Part shown: positions 33,108-40,828 of the stretch, piece by piece
Layout of the letters: each line of letters starts with the position of its first letter
Numbering within the stretch: the stretch's first letter is position 1
Assembly (NCBI GenBank): GCA_019973575.1
Contig: BPUI01000001.1
Location: forward strand, 2,120,342-2,184,341
Source: Gemmatimonadetes bacterium T265
Lineage (GTDB): Bacteria; Gemmatimonadota; Gemmatimonadetes; Gemmatimonadales; Gemmatimonadaceae
Length of the DNA: 64,000 nt
Direction of reading: 5' to 3'
Made by a program: the position numbers and the translations under genes
The notes under the pieces: generated by a model
Database searches by the model: none
Told to the model about the DNA's origin: nothing
What the model saw: the letters and a program-made list of their open reading frames with translations, nothing else

Positions 33108-33659
33108 CTAGCGCGAGCCGGCGACTCCCGCGCTTCGCGCCTGCGGCGGGCCGGCCTCGAGCGCGAGTTGGATGCGCTCGATCTGGCGCTCGTTGGGCGT
33201 GAGGAGTACGGCGAGAAGGTTGGCCGAGCGCACGAGAGTCGGCGTCGTGGACCAGGTATAGGTCTGGCCGCGCGGCGCGACGCGGGTCGTGTCGAGCGCC
33301 GCGACGTCGCGCGCGAGCGCGGCGGTGTCGTCGTAGACGAAGGTGTGTAGCTCACCGAGCCCCAGGTGCACGACCGTGCCGGGCGCATGTAGGAAGGCGA
33401 GACGCTCGGGCGCCGCGGTCGTGTCGACGTGTGGGACGAGCCCGGCCTTGTCCAACCGGTCGACGAGGCTGCACACGCGCCAGCGGCCGTCGTGTGGACA
33501 CTGTCCGGTCGGCCCTCCCGGGCGCGTCGCGAGCCGAGCGGCGGAGCCGGGAGTGGACGACGCCGTCCCGTCGGGCGCGCGCGCGGCGGACTCCCTACCC
33601 CCACACGCGCCGGCATACAGCGCGGCGAGCGCGCCCGTCCATGTGCGGCGGTGCGTCAT
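33108..33659 (-). CDS. Hypothetical exported protein
   Basis: Protein of 183 aa without a recognised family. The first residues (MTHRRTWTGALAALYAGACG) look like a short lipoprotein-type signal with Cys at about 19. A low-complexity Ala/Ser/Thr/Pro stretch follows, then a more ordered half with CPHDGRWRVCSLVDRLDKAG (a possible disulfide), GTVVHLGLGELHTFVYDDT and LVRSANLLAVLLTPNERQIE. The start overlaps the stop of the small upstream gene by 4 bp (33656-33659). The pattern suggests a periplasmic or surface protein. Function unknown. Confidence 0.65.
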   Translation of the reverse strand: MTHRRTWTGALAALYAGACGGRESAARAPDGTASSTPGSAARLATRPGGPTGQCPHDGRWRVCSLVDRLDKAGLVPHVDTTAAPERLAFLHAPGTVVHLGLGELHTFVYDDTAALARDVAALDTTRVAPRGQTYTWSTTPTLVRSANLLAVLLTPNERQIERIQLALEAGPPQARSAGVAGSR

Positions 33660-33865
33660 CCGCCGACGTCGAGCGCGGCCCCGTCCGACGGGCGGCGGTG
33701 GCTGCCGGGCGTCTCGGTGTACTCGGCCGGGGTCCGGGCGCCGTCCTCGGGGGACTCGGTGCCGGCGGGCGGCTGAGCGGGTGGGGGGACGTCGGTCGCC
33801 GCCGGAGGCGGTGGGGCGACGGACGATCCCGACGCGGGGCGCGGAGCGGGGGAGTCGGCAGTCAT
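33656..33865 (-). CDS. Small proline-rich hypothetical protein
   Basis: Open frame of 69 aa from ATG 33865: MTADSPAPRPASGSSVAPPP, then Pro/Ala/Thr-rich sequence to DGAALDVGG. It lacks structure and family features. Its TGA stop overlaps the ATG of the exported-protein gene (ATGA at 33656-33659), the main reason to think it is translated. It may be a leader or a disordered partner. Confidence 0.45.
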   Translation of the reverse strand: MTADSPAPRPASGSSVAPPPPAATDVPPPAQPPAGTESPEDGARTPAEYTETPGSHRRPSDGAALDVGG

Positions 33866-34007
33866 GGCCGGTCGTGCTTGCGAACGGCAGGCCATCGGCG
33901 CGGCAACGCGCTCCGCGCGCGACGCCCCTGGCGTGAACACGCCCGTCCGGAGCGGGTAAAACTCACGTAAGTTGTTGCGCGGACGAACGTTAGTGCTGAG
34001 GACTGCG

Positions 34008-34382
34008 ATGCGAAGCGACGGCCGGATGACGAGCGGGATGGAGCAGGTGGGAGGACTCGGGCGCGGGCGCGTGGAGCCTCTCGTCGACCTCGACGGGGCG
34101 GAGGCGGTCGACCTGGACCGTCTAGAGCGCGGGCTGGCGCTCGTCGCCGAACGCGTCGGCGAGGGACGGTACCGGGTGAGCGGCGGGGCGGGGGACCACT
34201 GGGTCGACCTCGTCACCTCCGCGCACCCGCGCTGCGACTGCGGCGACCACGTGTGGCGCGACCAGGTCTGCAAACACATTCTCGCGGCGCTGCTGCGCGA
34301 GGGGAACGAGCACGTCGTGCGCGCGCTCGGGACGGTGGTCGCTCGCGCGCGCCAGGCGGCGCCCGTCCGTCGCGCGGCGTAG
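34008..34382 (+). CDS. Small SWIM zinc-finger protein
   Basis: Protein of 124 aa. The C-terminal half has a SWIM zinc finger, CDCGDHVWRDQVCKHILAAL (C-x-C-x9-C-x-H), preceded by YRVSGGAGDHWVDL. SWIM fingers occur in SNF2-type helicases, RAD51-related factors and small bacterial proteins, where they bind DNA or proteins. This one stands alone, without an ATPase. ATG 34008 is preceded by a region with the near-palindrome AACTCACGTAAGTT (33960-33973). It is convergent with the following TetR gene. Role unknown. Confidence 0.75.
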   Translation: MRSDGRMTSGMEQVGGLGRGRVEPLVDLDGAEAVDLDRLERGLALVAERVGEGRYRVSGGAGDHWVDLVTSAHPRCDCGDHVWRDQVCKHILAALLREGNEHVVRALGTVVARARQAAPVRRAA

Positions 34383-34433
34383 CGCACAGGGCGATCGTGT
34401 TGGTCAAGGGTGGACCTCCGCCGAACGCAAGCG

Positions 34434-35027
34434 CTACTTGCTGTGGCGCGCCCGGACGGCGGAGTCCGGCAGCCCCGCCGCGAGGGCCGCGACCCCGCGC
34501 GCGAAGCCGTCGCGCGGCCCGCTCGCTCCGTACAGCCCCGCCGCCCCGAGCGCGACGAAGCCGTGGAGGAACGCCCACACGGCCACTGCACCCCCGGTGT
34601 CGTCCGCGTCGCCCGTGAGCGCGCCGACGACCGCCAGCAGCCGGTTCCAGAGGGCCTTCCGCTCCTCCCCGGGCCGGGCCTGGACGGCGGCGTCGGCGAG
34701 CAGCGCGTAGAGCGCGGGCCGTCCGCGGGCGAAGCGGACGTAGACGTCCGCGGTCGCCCGGAGCGCCGCCGCGGGGTCGCCCGACCGCTCGGCGGGCACG
34801 CGCGCGAGTGCGGCGTCGATCTCCGCCGCGAGCCCCGCCGCCGCGCACTCGGCGACGAGCGCCTCGAGCCCGGCGAGGTCGCCGACGTGCTTGTAGAGCG
34901 ACGCCGGCCGTACGCCGAGCGCGCCGGCGACCGCCCGCATGCCGAGGGCGGGGCGGCCCTCGCGCTCGACGAGCGCGAGCGCGGCGTCGACCACCGCGCC
35001 GCGACTCAGTTTGGCGGGATAGACCAT
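34434..35027 (-). CDS. TetR-family transcriptional regulator
   Basis: Repressor of 197 aa. DNA-binding domain at residues about 8 to 52: SRGAVVDAALALVEREGRPA, then GALGVRPASLYKHVGDLAGL. The all-helical C-terminal domain with RPALYALLADAAVQARPGEE and VWAFLHGFVALGAAGLYG is of the TetR_C_33/WHG type. ATG 35027 precedes the first helix by a few residues; the more upstream frame runs into the operator. It is divergent from the metallo-hydrolase gene, and inverted CGTACGTCTTGA repeats lie between them, so it should repress that gene and itself. Confidence 0.87.
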   Translation of the reverse strand: MVYPAKLSRGAVVDAALALVEREGRPALGMRAVAGALGVRPASLYKHVGDLAGLEALVAECAAAGLAAEIDAALARVPAERSGDPAAALRATADVYVRFARGRPALYALLADAAVQARPGEERKALWNRLLAVVGALTGDADDTGGAVAVWAFLHGFVALGAAGLYGASGPRDGFARGVAALAAGLPDSAVRARHSK

Positions 35028-35036
35028 GACGAACAA

Positions 35037-35091
35037 CGTACGTCTTGACGAGTGCGCGGGCAATGCGTACACTACCGCTTCAAGACGTACG
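35037..35091 (+). promoter_or_regulatory. Promoter with flanking TetR-type operator arms
   Basis: CGTACGTCTTGA (35037-35048) and its exact inverted copy TCAAGACGTACG (35080-35091) surround a sigma-70-like promoter for the plus-strand hydrolase: TTGACG at 35045-35050 and TACACT at 35068-35073, 17 bp apart. A repressor bound to the arms would cover both promoter elements. Confidence 0.72.
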
Positions 35092-35119
35092 ACGTTCATC
35101 TTGTCGACCGGAGCCCGCC

Positions 35120-35893
35120 ATGCGCGTCACCCGCCCCACCCCGACCCTCGCCGTCGCCACGCGCTACGGCTTCGTCAACGCCGCGCTCGTGCGCGACGGC
35201 GAGGGGACCGTCACCCTCGTCGACGCGGGCCTGCGGGGGAGCGCGCCCGCCCTCCTCGACGCCGCACGGGCCCTGTCCGGCGCCGCCGCGGCCGGCGGCC
35301 GGATCGCGCGCGTCGCCCTCACCCACGCCCACGTCGACCACGTGGGCTCGCTCGACGCGCTCGCCGCCGCGCTCCCCGGCGTCGAGGTCGCGATCGGCGC
35401 ACGCGAGGCTCGCCTGCTGGCCGGCGACATGGCGCTCCTGCCGGCCGAGGCCGATCGCCCGCTCCGCGGCGGCTTCGTGCCGGTCACGACGCGCCCGACG
35501 CGGCTGCTGGCCGACGGCGACCGGGTGGGCGCGCTCCGCGCGGTGGCGACCCCGGGGCACACGCCTGGGCACTTCGCCTTCTTCGACGAACGCGACGGCA
35601 CGCTGATCGCGGGCGACGCGCTCCAGACGGCGGGCGCCTGGGGCGCGGGCGTCGTCGTGGCGGGCGTGCCCGCGCCCGGCTTCCCGATCTCGCCGTTCAC
35701 GACCTGGGACCCCACCGCCGCGCTCGCCAGCGCGGAGCGGATCGCGGCGCTCGCCCCGGCGCGCCTCGTCACGGGGCACGGCGCGGTGCTGGCGCGCCCC
35801 GCGGCCGCCCTCGCGCGGGCCGTCGAGCGCGCGCGGCGGCGGCTCGACGGACGCCGGCCTGCGACGGCCGGGCGGGGCGCCCGGGCCGCGTAG
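35120..35893 (+). CDS. Metallo-beta-lactamase-fold hydrolase
   Basis: Hydrolase of 257 aa. Metal-binding motif THAHVDHVGS at about residue 69 (H-x-H-x-D-H), then PGHTPGHFAFFD at about 150, GDALQT at about 172 and VTGHGAV at about 220; together these give the full set of ligands for a di-metal site. It is of the general MBL-fold type (glyoxalase II/lactonase-like), not a proven beta-lactamase. No signal peptide is seen, so it is cytosolic. Start ATG 35120. The divergent TetR gene and the shared operator suggest induction by a small molecule that may be its substrate. Confidence 0.85.
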   Translation: MRVTRPTPTLAVATRYGFVNAALVRDGEGTVTLVDAGLRGSAPALLDAARALSGAAAAGGRIARVALTHAHVDHVGSLDALAAALPGVEVAIGAREARLLAGDMALLPAEADRPLRGGFVPVTTRPTRLLADGDRVGALRAVATPGHTPGHFAFFDERDGTLIAGDALQTAGAWGAGVVVAGVPAPGFPISPFTTWDPTAALASAERIAALAPARLVTGHGAVLARPAAALARAVERARRRLDGRRPATAGRGARAA

Positions 35894-35944
35894 CCGCCGG
35901 CTGGAGTCGCCCCGTCGAACGCCGGCCGTGTTACTCGACCGCAG

Positions 35945-36988
35945 TCAGAAGCTGAACCCCGCGACCAGGTTCGAGGCCACGCTCTTGTCGCGCCCGCGGT
36001 ACACCGTGACGCCGCCGTACACCCGGAGCGGGGCGCCCGGCGCGGTGACGAAGGCGCCGAGCCCGGGCACGAAGCGGGCGTCCGCGCCGAGTGTCGTGCG
36101 CGTGAACACGTCGAAGGCGACGGACGCCTTGAGACCACTCGGCGCGAGCGTGGCGCCCGCGGGCGGGGCGACGAGGAACGGGTAGAACACCACGTCGGTG
36201 TTCAGCACCACCGGGCGGCGCTCCGCGTAGTCGCCCGTTAGGCCCTGCCGCACGTCCGAGTAGGTGCGCTGGACCGAGCCGTCGGGCGACGTGATCACGT
36301 GCGTGTCCGTGATGCTGACCGCGGCCAGCTCGTCCGCGTTGTTCGTCTTCCGCACGCCGACCGACACGCCCGCGATCGTCGGGACGCGGCCGCCGAACTC
36401 CGCGTTGTAATGTGCGGTGAGCGAATATCCGGAGAAGTCGCGGCTCGCGAACTGCGCGGCGTACGGCTGGGTGGCGTCGTAGAGCGTGAACGTGGTGCGC
36501 TCGACGCCGGCCTCCACGGTGATCCAGTCGTAGACGAGCCCGAGCGGCTGCGCCGGGAGGCGGCCGGCGACGAGTTCCGCCGTCGAGGGCTGCGTGCTGA
36601 ACACGTTCCCGAGCCCGAACGAGGCGACGGCCCGTCCGCCCGAGACGAGCTCGTTCGAGCGGAGGAGGGCCGCGACGCTGCCCCCGGGGCGGGCCTGCAG
36701 CTCGAGCCCGTACCGCGGGCCGAAGCGCACCTCCTCGGTCGGGTGCCGCGCGCGCACGTCGCGCGCGTGCTCGTCGCGCCGGTCCAGCTCGTAACCGACG
36801 CGGAAGAGCGCCTCGTCGAAGGTGGCCTGGGCGAACCCGCCACGGTCGAGGACGATGCTGCCGTCCGCCTTGGCCGTGCTGAACGGGGACTGCGCCGCCC
36901 CGCGGCGCGCGCCGGCCACGGCCAGCAGCGCGACCGCGACGGCGCCCCATATGCGCGCGCCCACAATCCCGTTCACACGTTCGCTCAC
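35945..36988 (-). CDS. Hypothetical exported protein, probably beta-strand rich
   Basis: Protein of 347 aa with a Sec signal (GVVGARIWGAVAVALLAVAG-like helix ending near RRGAAQ, about residue 32). The mature part has alternating hydrophobic and polar strands (FGPRYGLELQARPGG, VASFGLGNVFS, VYDWITVEAGVERTTFTLY, VYGGVTVYRGRDKSV) and ends in LVAGFSF, with a terminal Phe, as outer-membrane beta-barrels do. No family is recognised. Start GTG 36988 overlaps the stop of the 106-aa gene by 4 bp. It may be an outer-membrane or surface protein made with that partner. Confidence 0.65.
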   Translation of the reverse strand: MSERVNGIVGARIWGAVAVALLAVAGARRGAAQSPFSTAKADGSIVLDRGGFAQATFDEALFRVGYELDRRDEHARDVRARHPTEEVRFGPRYGLELQARPGGSVAALLRSNELVSGGRAVASFGLGNVFSTQPSTAELVAGRLPAQPLGLVYDWITVEAGVERTTFTLYDATQPYAAQFASRDFSGYSLTAHYNAEFGGRVPTIAGVSVGVRKTNNADELAAVSITDTHVITSPDGSVQRTYSDVRQGLTGDYAERRPVVLNTDVVFYPFLVAPPAGATLAPSGLKASVAFDVFTRTTLGADARFVPGLGAFVTAPGAPLRVYGGVTVYRGRDKSVASNLVAGFSF

Positions 36989-37305
36989 GCGGCGATCCGG
37001 GCGAAGTTGACCGTCCCGCTGTCGTGCCCGATCCCGCGCTGGTCGGTCACCCCGGATTGCTCGTAGAGCGGCGCGGCCGCGCCCGCCTTCGTCAGCGTCA
37101 ACCGCCACGCCGTGCCGGGGAACGCGTTCATCGTGAAGTCGAAGACGAGGCGGCCGCCGTCGTCCGTCTCCACGTCGACGGACTTGGACGCGGCGTCGCC
37201 GAGCATCGTGTTCGCGGTCGCGGGCGAGCTGCCCGTCATGAGGACGGCCCAGTTGAGGGTGCCGTTCATGAAGGCCGACACCACGGCCGTGACCTGGACC
37301 GGCAT
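36985..37305 (-). CDS. Hypothetical protein coupled to the exported protein
   Basis: Protein of 106 aa, start ATG 37305 (MPVQVTAVVSAFMNGTLNWA). It has no signal peptide or membrane helix. The sequence is balanced and globular-looking, with VDVETDDGGRLVFDFTMNAF and a C-terminal DQRGIGHDSGTVNFARIAA. Its TGA overlaps the GTG start of the next gene (GTGA, 36985-36988), so the two are translated together. The large membrane protein gene is divergent at 37527. No family recognised. Confidence 0.6.
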   Translation of the reverse strand: MPVQVTAVVSAFMNGTLNWAVLMTGSSPATANTMLGDAASKSVDVETDDGGRLVFDFTMNAFPGTAWRLTLTKAGAAAPLYEQSGVTDQRGIGHDSGTVNFARIAA

Positions 37306-37526
37306 GACGCACCTCCGCACGTGGGCTCGCGCTGCAGGAGCGCGGGAAGACGGACGTCGCACGCGCGGGACGCCGCCCCGCGCCCGGGGCGGCGCCGCGA
37401 CGGCGCGCGCCGAACAATCGGCCCGCCGTCGCGTCTGTCAAGGGCGGGGCGCGACGCCTTGACGCCGCGCGGGATCGGCGTAGCGTAGCGCGCGACGACG
37501 ACCTCGATCGCCCGCGCCGTGTTTTC

Positions 37527-40082
37527 GTGAACGTCCTCGCCCCCTTCCCCCGTGCCGCGGCGCGCGCCGCCCTCGTGCTCCTCGCGTCCGCCCTCCGACT
37601 CGGCGCGCAGGACACGGTGCAGGTCGTCGGTGCCGCGCGGGTCCCGCTGCCCGCCGTCGGCGAGGGCGACAGCGTGGTCGTGCCGCTCCGCTACGCGCGG
37701 GCGCCCGCCGCGGCCGCGCCGGTCGTCTCGGTGCTGCAGGTCGTGCACGACGGGCGGCTGCTGGCGCCGACCGCGTTCCGCGCGGCCCTGCGCCCGCGGT
37801 GCCTAACGGCGGACGCGCCGCCCGCGCTCGTCGTGCACGCCGACGCCGCGCTCACGCGCGGGGCGGGGGAGTACGCGACGCTCGTCGAGGTCCTCGCGCC
37901 GGCGGCGGCGGGCAACCGGCCCGCGACACAGGACGTCGCGCTCACGTTCGTCCGCCCCGCCGCGCAGCTCGACTCCCTCCCGACGCTCCGCGTCGCGCAC
38001 GTCGTCTACTGGCCGTGGTGGCCGGGGGTCGCGACCCACGAACCGGACCGCGTGACGCTCACCGAGGTCGGCGGCCGCGTCGCGTTCGTCCCCGACACGA
38101 CCGCCGTGTGGGGCGACCTGCGTCGGGCCGACGTCGCGGCGTCGGGCGCCCGCGTCGGGCTCGGACTGCCGGCGCGCGTCGCCGCGGGGCGCCAGGGCGT
38201 GGCAACCCTCGCGATCGACGGCATGCCGGGCGCGGGCACGTCGTCGGCGCGGCTGCGCGTGGGGTCGGCGACGGTCGCCGGCGGCGCGGCCACGCTCGTC
38301 GTCGAGGTGGTGTCGCGGCTCTCGCTCGCCTGGCTTGTCGCGGCGATCGCCGCGGGCGTGGCGGCGGGATATTACGTCCGCCGCGTGTTGGAGGGCCGAC
38401 GCCTGATCGCCCTCGCGCTCGCCGCGGCCGGCACGGAGCGCGCGCGCATCGACGCCCTGCTCGCCGAGGCCCACGACCCGCCGCTCTGCGCCGACCTGGA
38501 CGCGGCCCGACGGGCGCTGGTGAAGGACGCGGGAACGCCCGGCGCGCCCGCCGACGCCGTCACAACCGCGGTGCATACCGCCGGCGCGGCGCGGACGGGC
38601 GCGCTGGACCGCGCCAACGCGCGCTACAAGACCGTCGCCGACGCGCTCGCACCCTGGACGCGCGAGCTGCCGACCGCCGACGCGGTGCCCGCCGCGCTGC
38701 GCGCCGCGGTCGCTCCGGTCCGTGCGGCAGTCGGCGCGGCCGGCAAGCTCCTCGCCGGCGGTTGGACGAGCAAGGCGGCCGACCAGCTCCACACGGCCGG
38801 CGTCGCCGTAGCCGACGCCGCACGCGCTGGGGAGGATTGGGCAACCGGGATCGCCAACCTGCTCGGCGCGGCCGACCCGTGGCCCGACACCGCGTTCGGG
38901 TCGCACGCGCTGGACCTCGAGAAGACCGCCGCCGACTGCCGCGATCTGTTCGCCGCCGCCGCGGGCGCCGGCGCCGACGCGCCCGGCACGGCGCCGGCAC
39001 TCGGCGCGGCCCTCCGCGCCGCGGTGACCCTCGACGCCGCGTTCACGGGCGGCGTGCTCGCCTACGACATCCCCGCGATCGTCGCCCAGGCGCGCGCGGA
39101 CGTCGCGACGATCACCGAGTGGAAGCTCGCCTCCGACGGGACCGCGGCCGCGAAGGTCGGCGACGCCGCAGACGCGATCACGGCCGCCCTCGCGCCGGTC
39201 GCCCCGGGCGCCAACGGCGCGGTCGCGGTGGTCGATCTGCACACGCTCGGCGATCGTTTGCGCGGGCTTGCCGACGCGCTCCGGGGCTTGTTGGACGAGA
39301 CGTGCGACGCCGTGCGTCAGCTCAAGCCCGGCGCGGACGCGTCGGCGGACGACGCGCTCGCGGCCACGATCCACGACGAGATCGACGCGGGCAAGTTCGG
39401 GCATGCCCTCCAACTGCTGGATACATGGCGCCGTCGACCCGACGCCACGGTCACCCACAAGTCGATCCGCGGCGACGCCCCGGCCGGCGTGCCGTTCGCC
39501 ACCGGCGCGATCACGGGCCCGGTGACGACGCGGGAAGTCGCGGTCGCCGCGATGCCCGACCTTACTCCGCCACGGGCCGCGGCCGGCCTGGTGATCGACG
39601 TCGACCCCGCCACCGCGGGCCTCGAGACCGTCGTCCGGCTACGCGTCGACGGCGCCGACGCGTCCGCGCTGCAGAACGTGCGCTGGTACGCCGACGGGCA
39701 TCCCATCGTGCTCGCGCCCGCGGCCCCGAACGCCTGGACGCTCCGACCGGCGCGCGAGGGGTCGCTCTTCCTGCGCGCGGTCGCGCGGCTCGCGCCGGAT
39801 GGTCCCGACTTCACCGCCGAGCGCCTCGTGCAGGTGCGCGACCCGCTCGGCGATCCGAACACGCGCAAGCGCGAGGCGGACCGCGCGGAACGGCACCAGA
39901 CCGCGCTCGTCGGCGTCGTCACCCTGCTCGTCGGCCTTCTCCTCTTCCGCAACGCCTTCGTCGGCACGCCGGAGCAGCTCGTCGTCCCGTTCCTCTGGGG
40001 GTTCCTGATCGACGTCAGCGTCGCCCAGCTCCGGACGTCCAGCGCGCCCCTCCTCGCCCGGACGGTGCCGCTTCCCGGTTGA
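37527..40082 (+). CDS. Large hypothetical membrane protein
   Basis: Protein of 851 aa, function unknown. A signal peptide (LAPFPRAAARAALVLLASAL, cleavage near LGAQ) leads to an extracytoplasmic domain of about 230 residues, then a membrane helix (LAWLVAAIAAGVAAGYYV, about 269 to 286), a long Ala-rich helical cytosolic region (about 290 to 640), a beta-rich segment (VVRLRVDGADASALQNVRWY) and a second helix near residue 795 (TALVGVVTLLVGLLLFRNAF), ending with a hydrophobic tail. The start is a GTG without obvious ribosome site. It is divergent from the 106-aa/347-aa pair. The design recalls a membrane scaffold or mechanosensitive-type protein, but no family is recognised. Confidence 0.65.
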   Translation: MNVLAPFPRAAARAALVLLASALRLGAQDTVQVVGAARVPLPAVGEGDSVVVPLRYARAPAAAAPVVSVLQVVHDGRLLAPTAFRAALRPRCLTADAPPALVVHADAALTRGAGEYATLVEVLAPAAAGNRPATQDVALTFVRPAAQLDSLPTLRVAHVVYWPWWPGVATHEPDRVTLTEVGGRVAFVPDTTAVWGDLRRADVAASGARVGLGLPARVAAGRQGVATLAIDGMPGAGTSSARLRVGSATVAGGAATLVVEVVSRLSLAWLVAAIAAGVAAGYYVRRVLEGRRLIALALAAAGTERARIDALLAEAHDPPLCADLDAARRALVKDAGTPGAPADAVTTAVHTAGAARTGALDRANARYKTVADALAPWTRELPTADAVPAALRAAVAPVRAAVGAAGKLLAGGWTSKAADQLHTAGVAVADAARAGEDWATGIANLLGAADPWPDTAFGSHALDLEKTAADCRDLFAAAAGAGADAPGTAPALGAALRAAVTLDAAFTGGVLAYDIPAIVAQARADVATITEWKLASDGTAAAKVGDAADAITAALAPVAPGANGAVAVVDLHTLGDRLRGLADALRGLLDETCDAVRQLKPGADASADDALAATIHDEIDAGKFGHALQLLDTWRRRPDATVTHKSIRGDAPAGVPFATGAITGPVTTREVAVAAMPDLTPPRAAAGLVIDVDPATAGLETVVRLRVDGADASALQNVRWYADGHPIVLAPAAPNAWTLRPAREGSLFLRAVARLAPDGPDFTAERLVQVRDPLGDPNTRKREADRAERHQTALVGVVTLLVGLLLFRNAFVGTPEQLVVPFLWGFLIDVSVAQLRTSSAPLLARTVPLPG

Positions 40083-40190
40083 CGGGGGAGCGCGCACCGG
40101 GCGCGGTTAGGTTGCACGGATGCCCGACCCCTTCCCTCCAGCGGCCGGCGTGCGCCCGTCGCGCCGTCCGTTCACACTCCACGCCGCGGG

Positions 40191-40679
40191 ATGACGGGCG
40201 ACCACCTGCTCGAGGGCCACCTCCACCGGTTCTGCGGCGGACGGTACCAGCTCGCGTCGGAACGGGTCACGATCCGGCTGAGCGGGATGCACGCCGAGGT
40301 CGACCGCGCGCTCTACCGCTGCGCGGCGTGCGGCGATGAGCAGCGCACGGTCGAGCAGCGCGAAGGCGCCGAACGCGACGCCGTTGCGCGCATGCGAGGC
40401 GAGCACGGACTACTCACGCCGCGCGAGATCCGCCGCCTGCGCGAGGATCTCGCGCTCAGCGCCGTGCAGCTCGGCGAACTCCTCTACGGGGTGCCCCGCG
40501 GGGTCGTCGAGGGTTGGGAACGCGGCCGGTATCTCCAGAACCGGGAGGCGGACGGGATGCTGCAGGCGTTGCGCGACCCGGAGGTGCTTGCGCGGAGGGC
40601 GGCGAAGGCGGGCGTGGTGCTGCCGACGGCGGAGCCGGCTGGCATGGCGGAGCTACATGGGGTCCGAGAGGTCACGTGA
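40191..40679 (+). CDS. MqsA-like zinc-binding HTH protein
   Basis: Protein of 162 aa. A zinc-ribbon-like knuckle YRCAACGDEQ (about residues 42 to 51) is followed by a helix-turn-helix of the MqsA/XRE type: LTPREIRRLREDLALSAVQL, then LLYGVPRGVVEGWERGRYLQ (about 75 to 115). MqsA antitoxins repress their own operon and neutralise MqsR, but no MqsR-like gene is adjacent, so this may be an orphan regulator. A Cys/His set near the N-terminus (HRFCGG) could complete the metal site. Start ATG 40191. Confidence 0.72.
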   Translation: MTGDHLLEGHLHRFCGGRYQLASERVTIRLSGMHAEVDRALYRCAACGDEQRTVEQREGAERDAVARMRGEHGLLTPREIRRLREDLALSAVQLGELLYGVPRGVVEGWERGRYLQNREADGMLQALRDPEVLARRAAKAGVVLPTAEPAGMAELHGVREVT

Positions 40680-40828
40680 TCGGCGGGTCGAGAGCGTCGC
40701 GGATCGGCCGGGGCAGGTGGAGCGACGGATAGGGCGTGGCTGGGCGCGCCCGCCTGGCACGCCCGCCCACCCACGCCCCACCCGTCGCCCAACCCGCCCC
40801 GCTCTCTTCGCTTCGCCTTCCATCCCCC

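Noticed and set aside
35120-35893. MBL-fold protein as a beta-lactamase
   Set aside because: No signal peptide and general glyoxalase/lactonase-type motifs; the fold alone does not show antibiotic resistance.
40107-40113. GTTAGGT counted as a heptamer copy
   Set aside because: Last base differs from GTTAGGC; likewise 56594. Not included in the 23.
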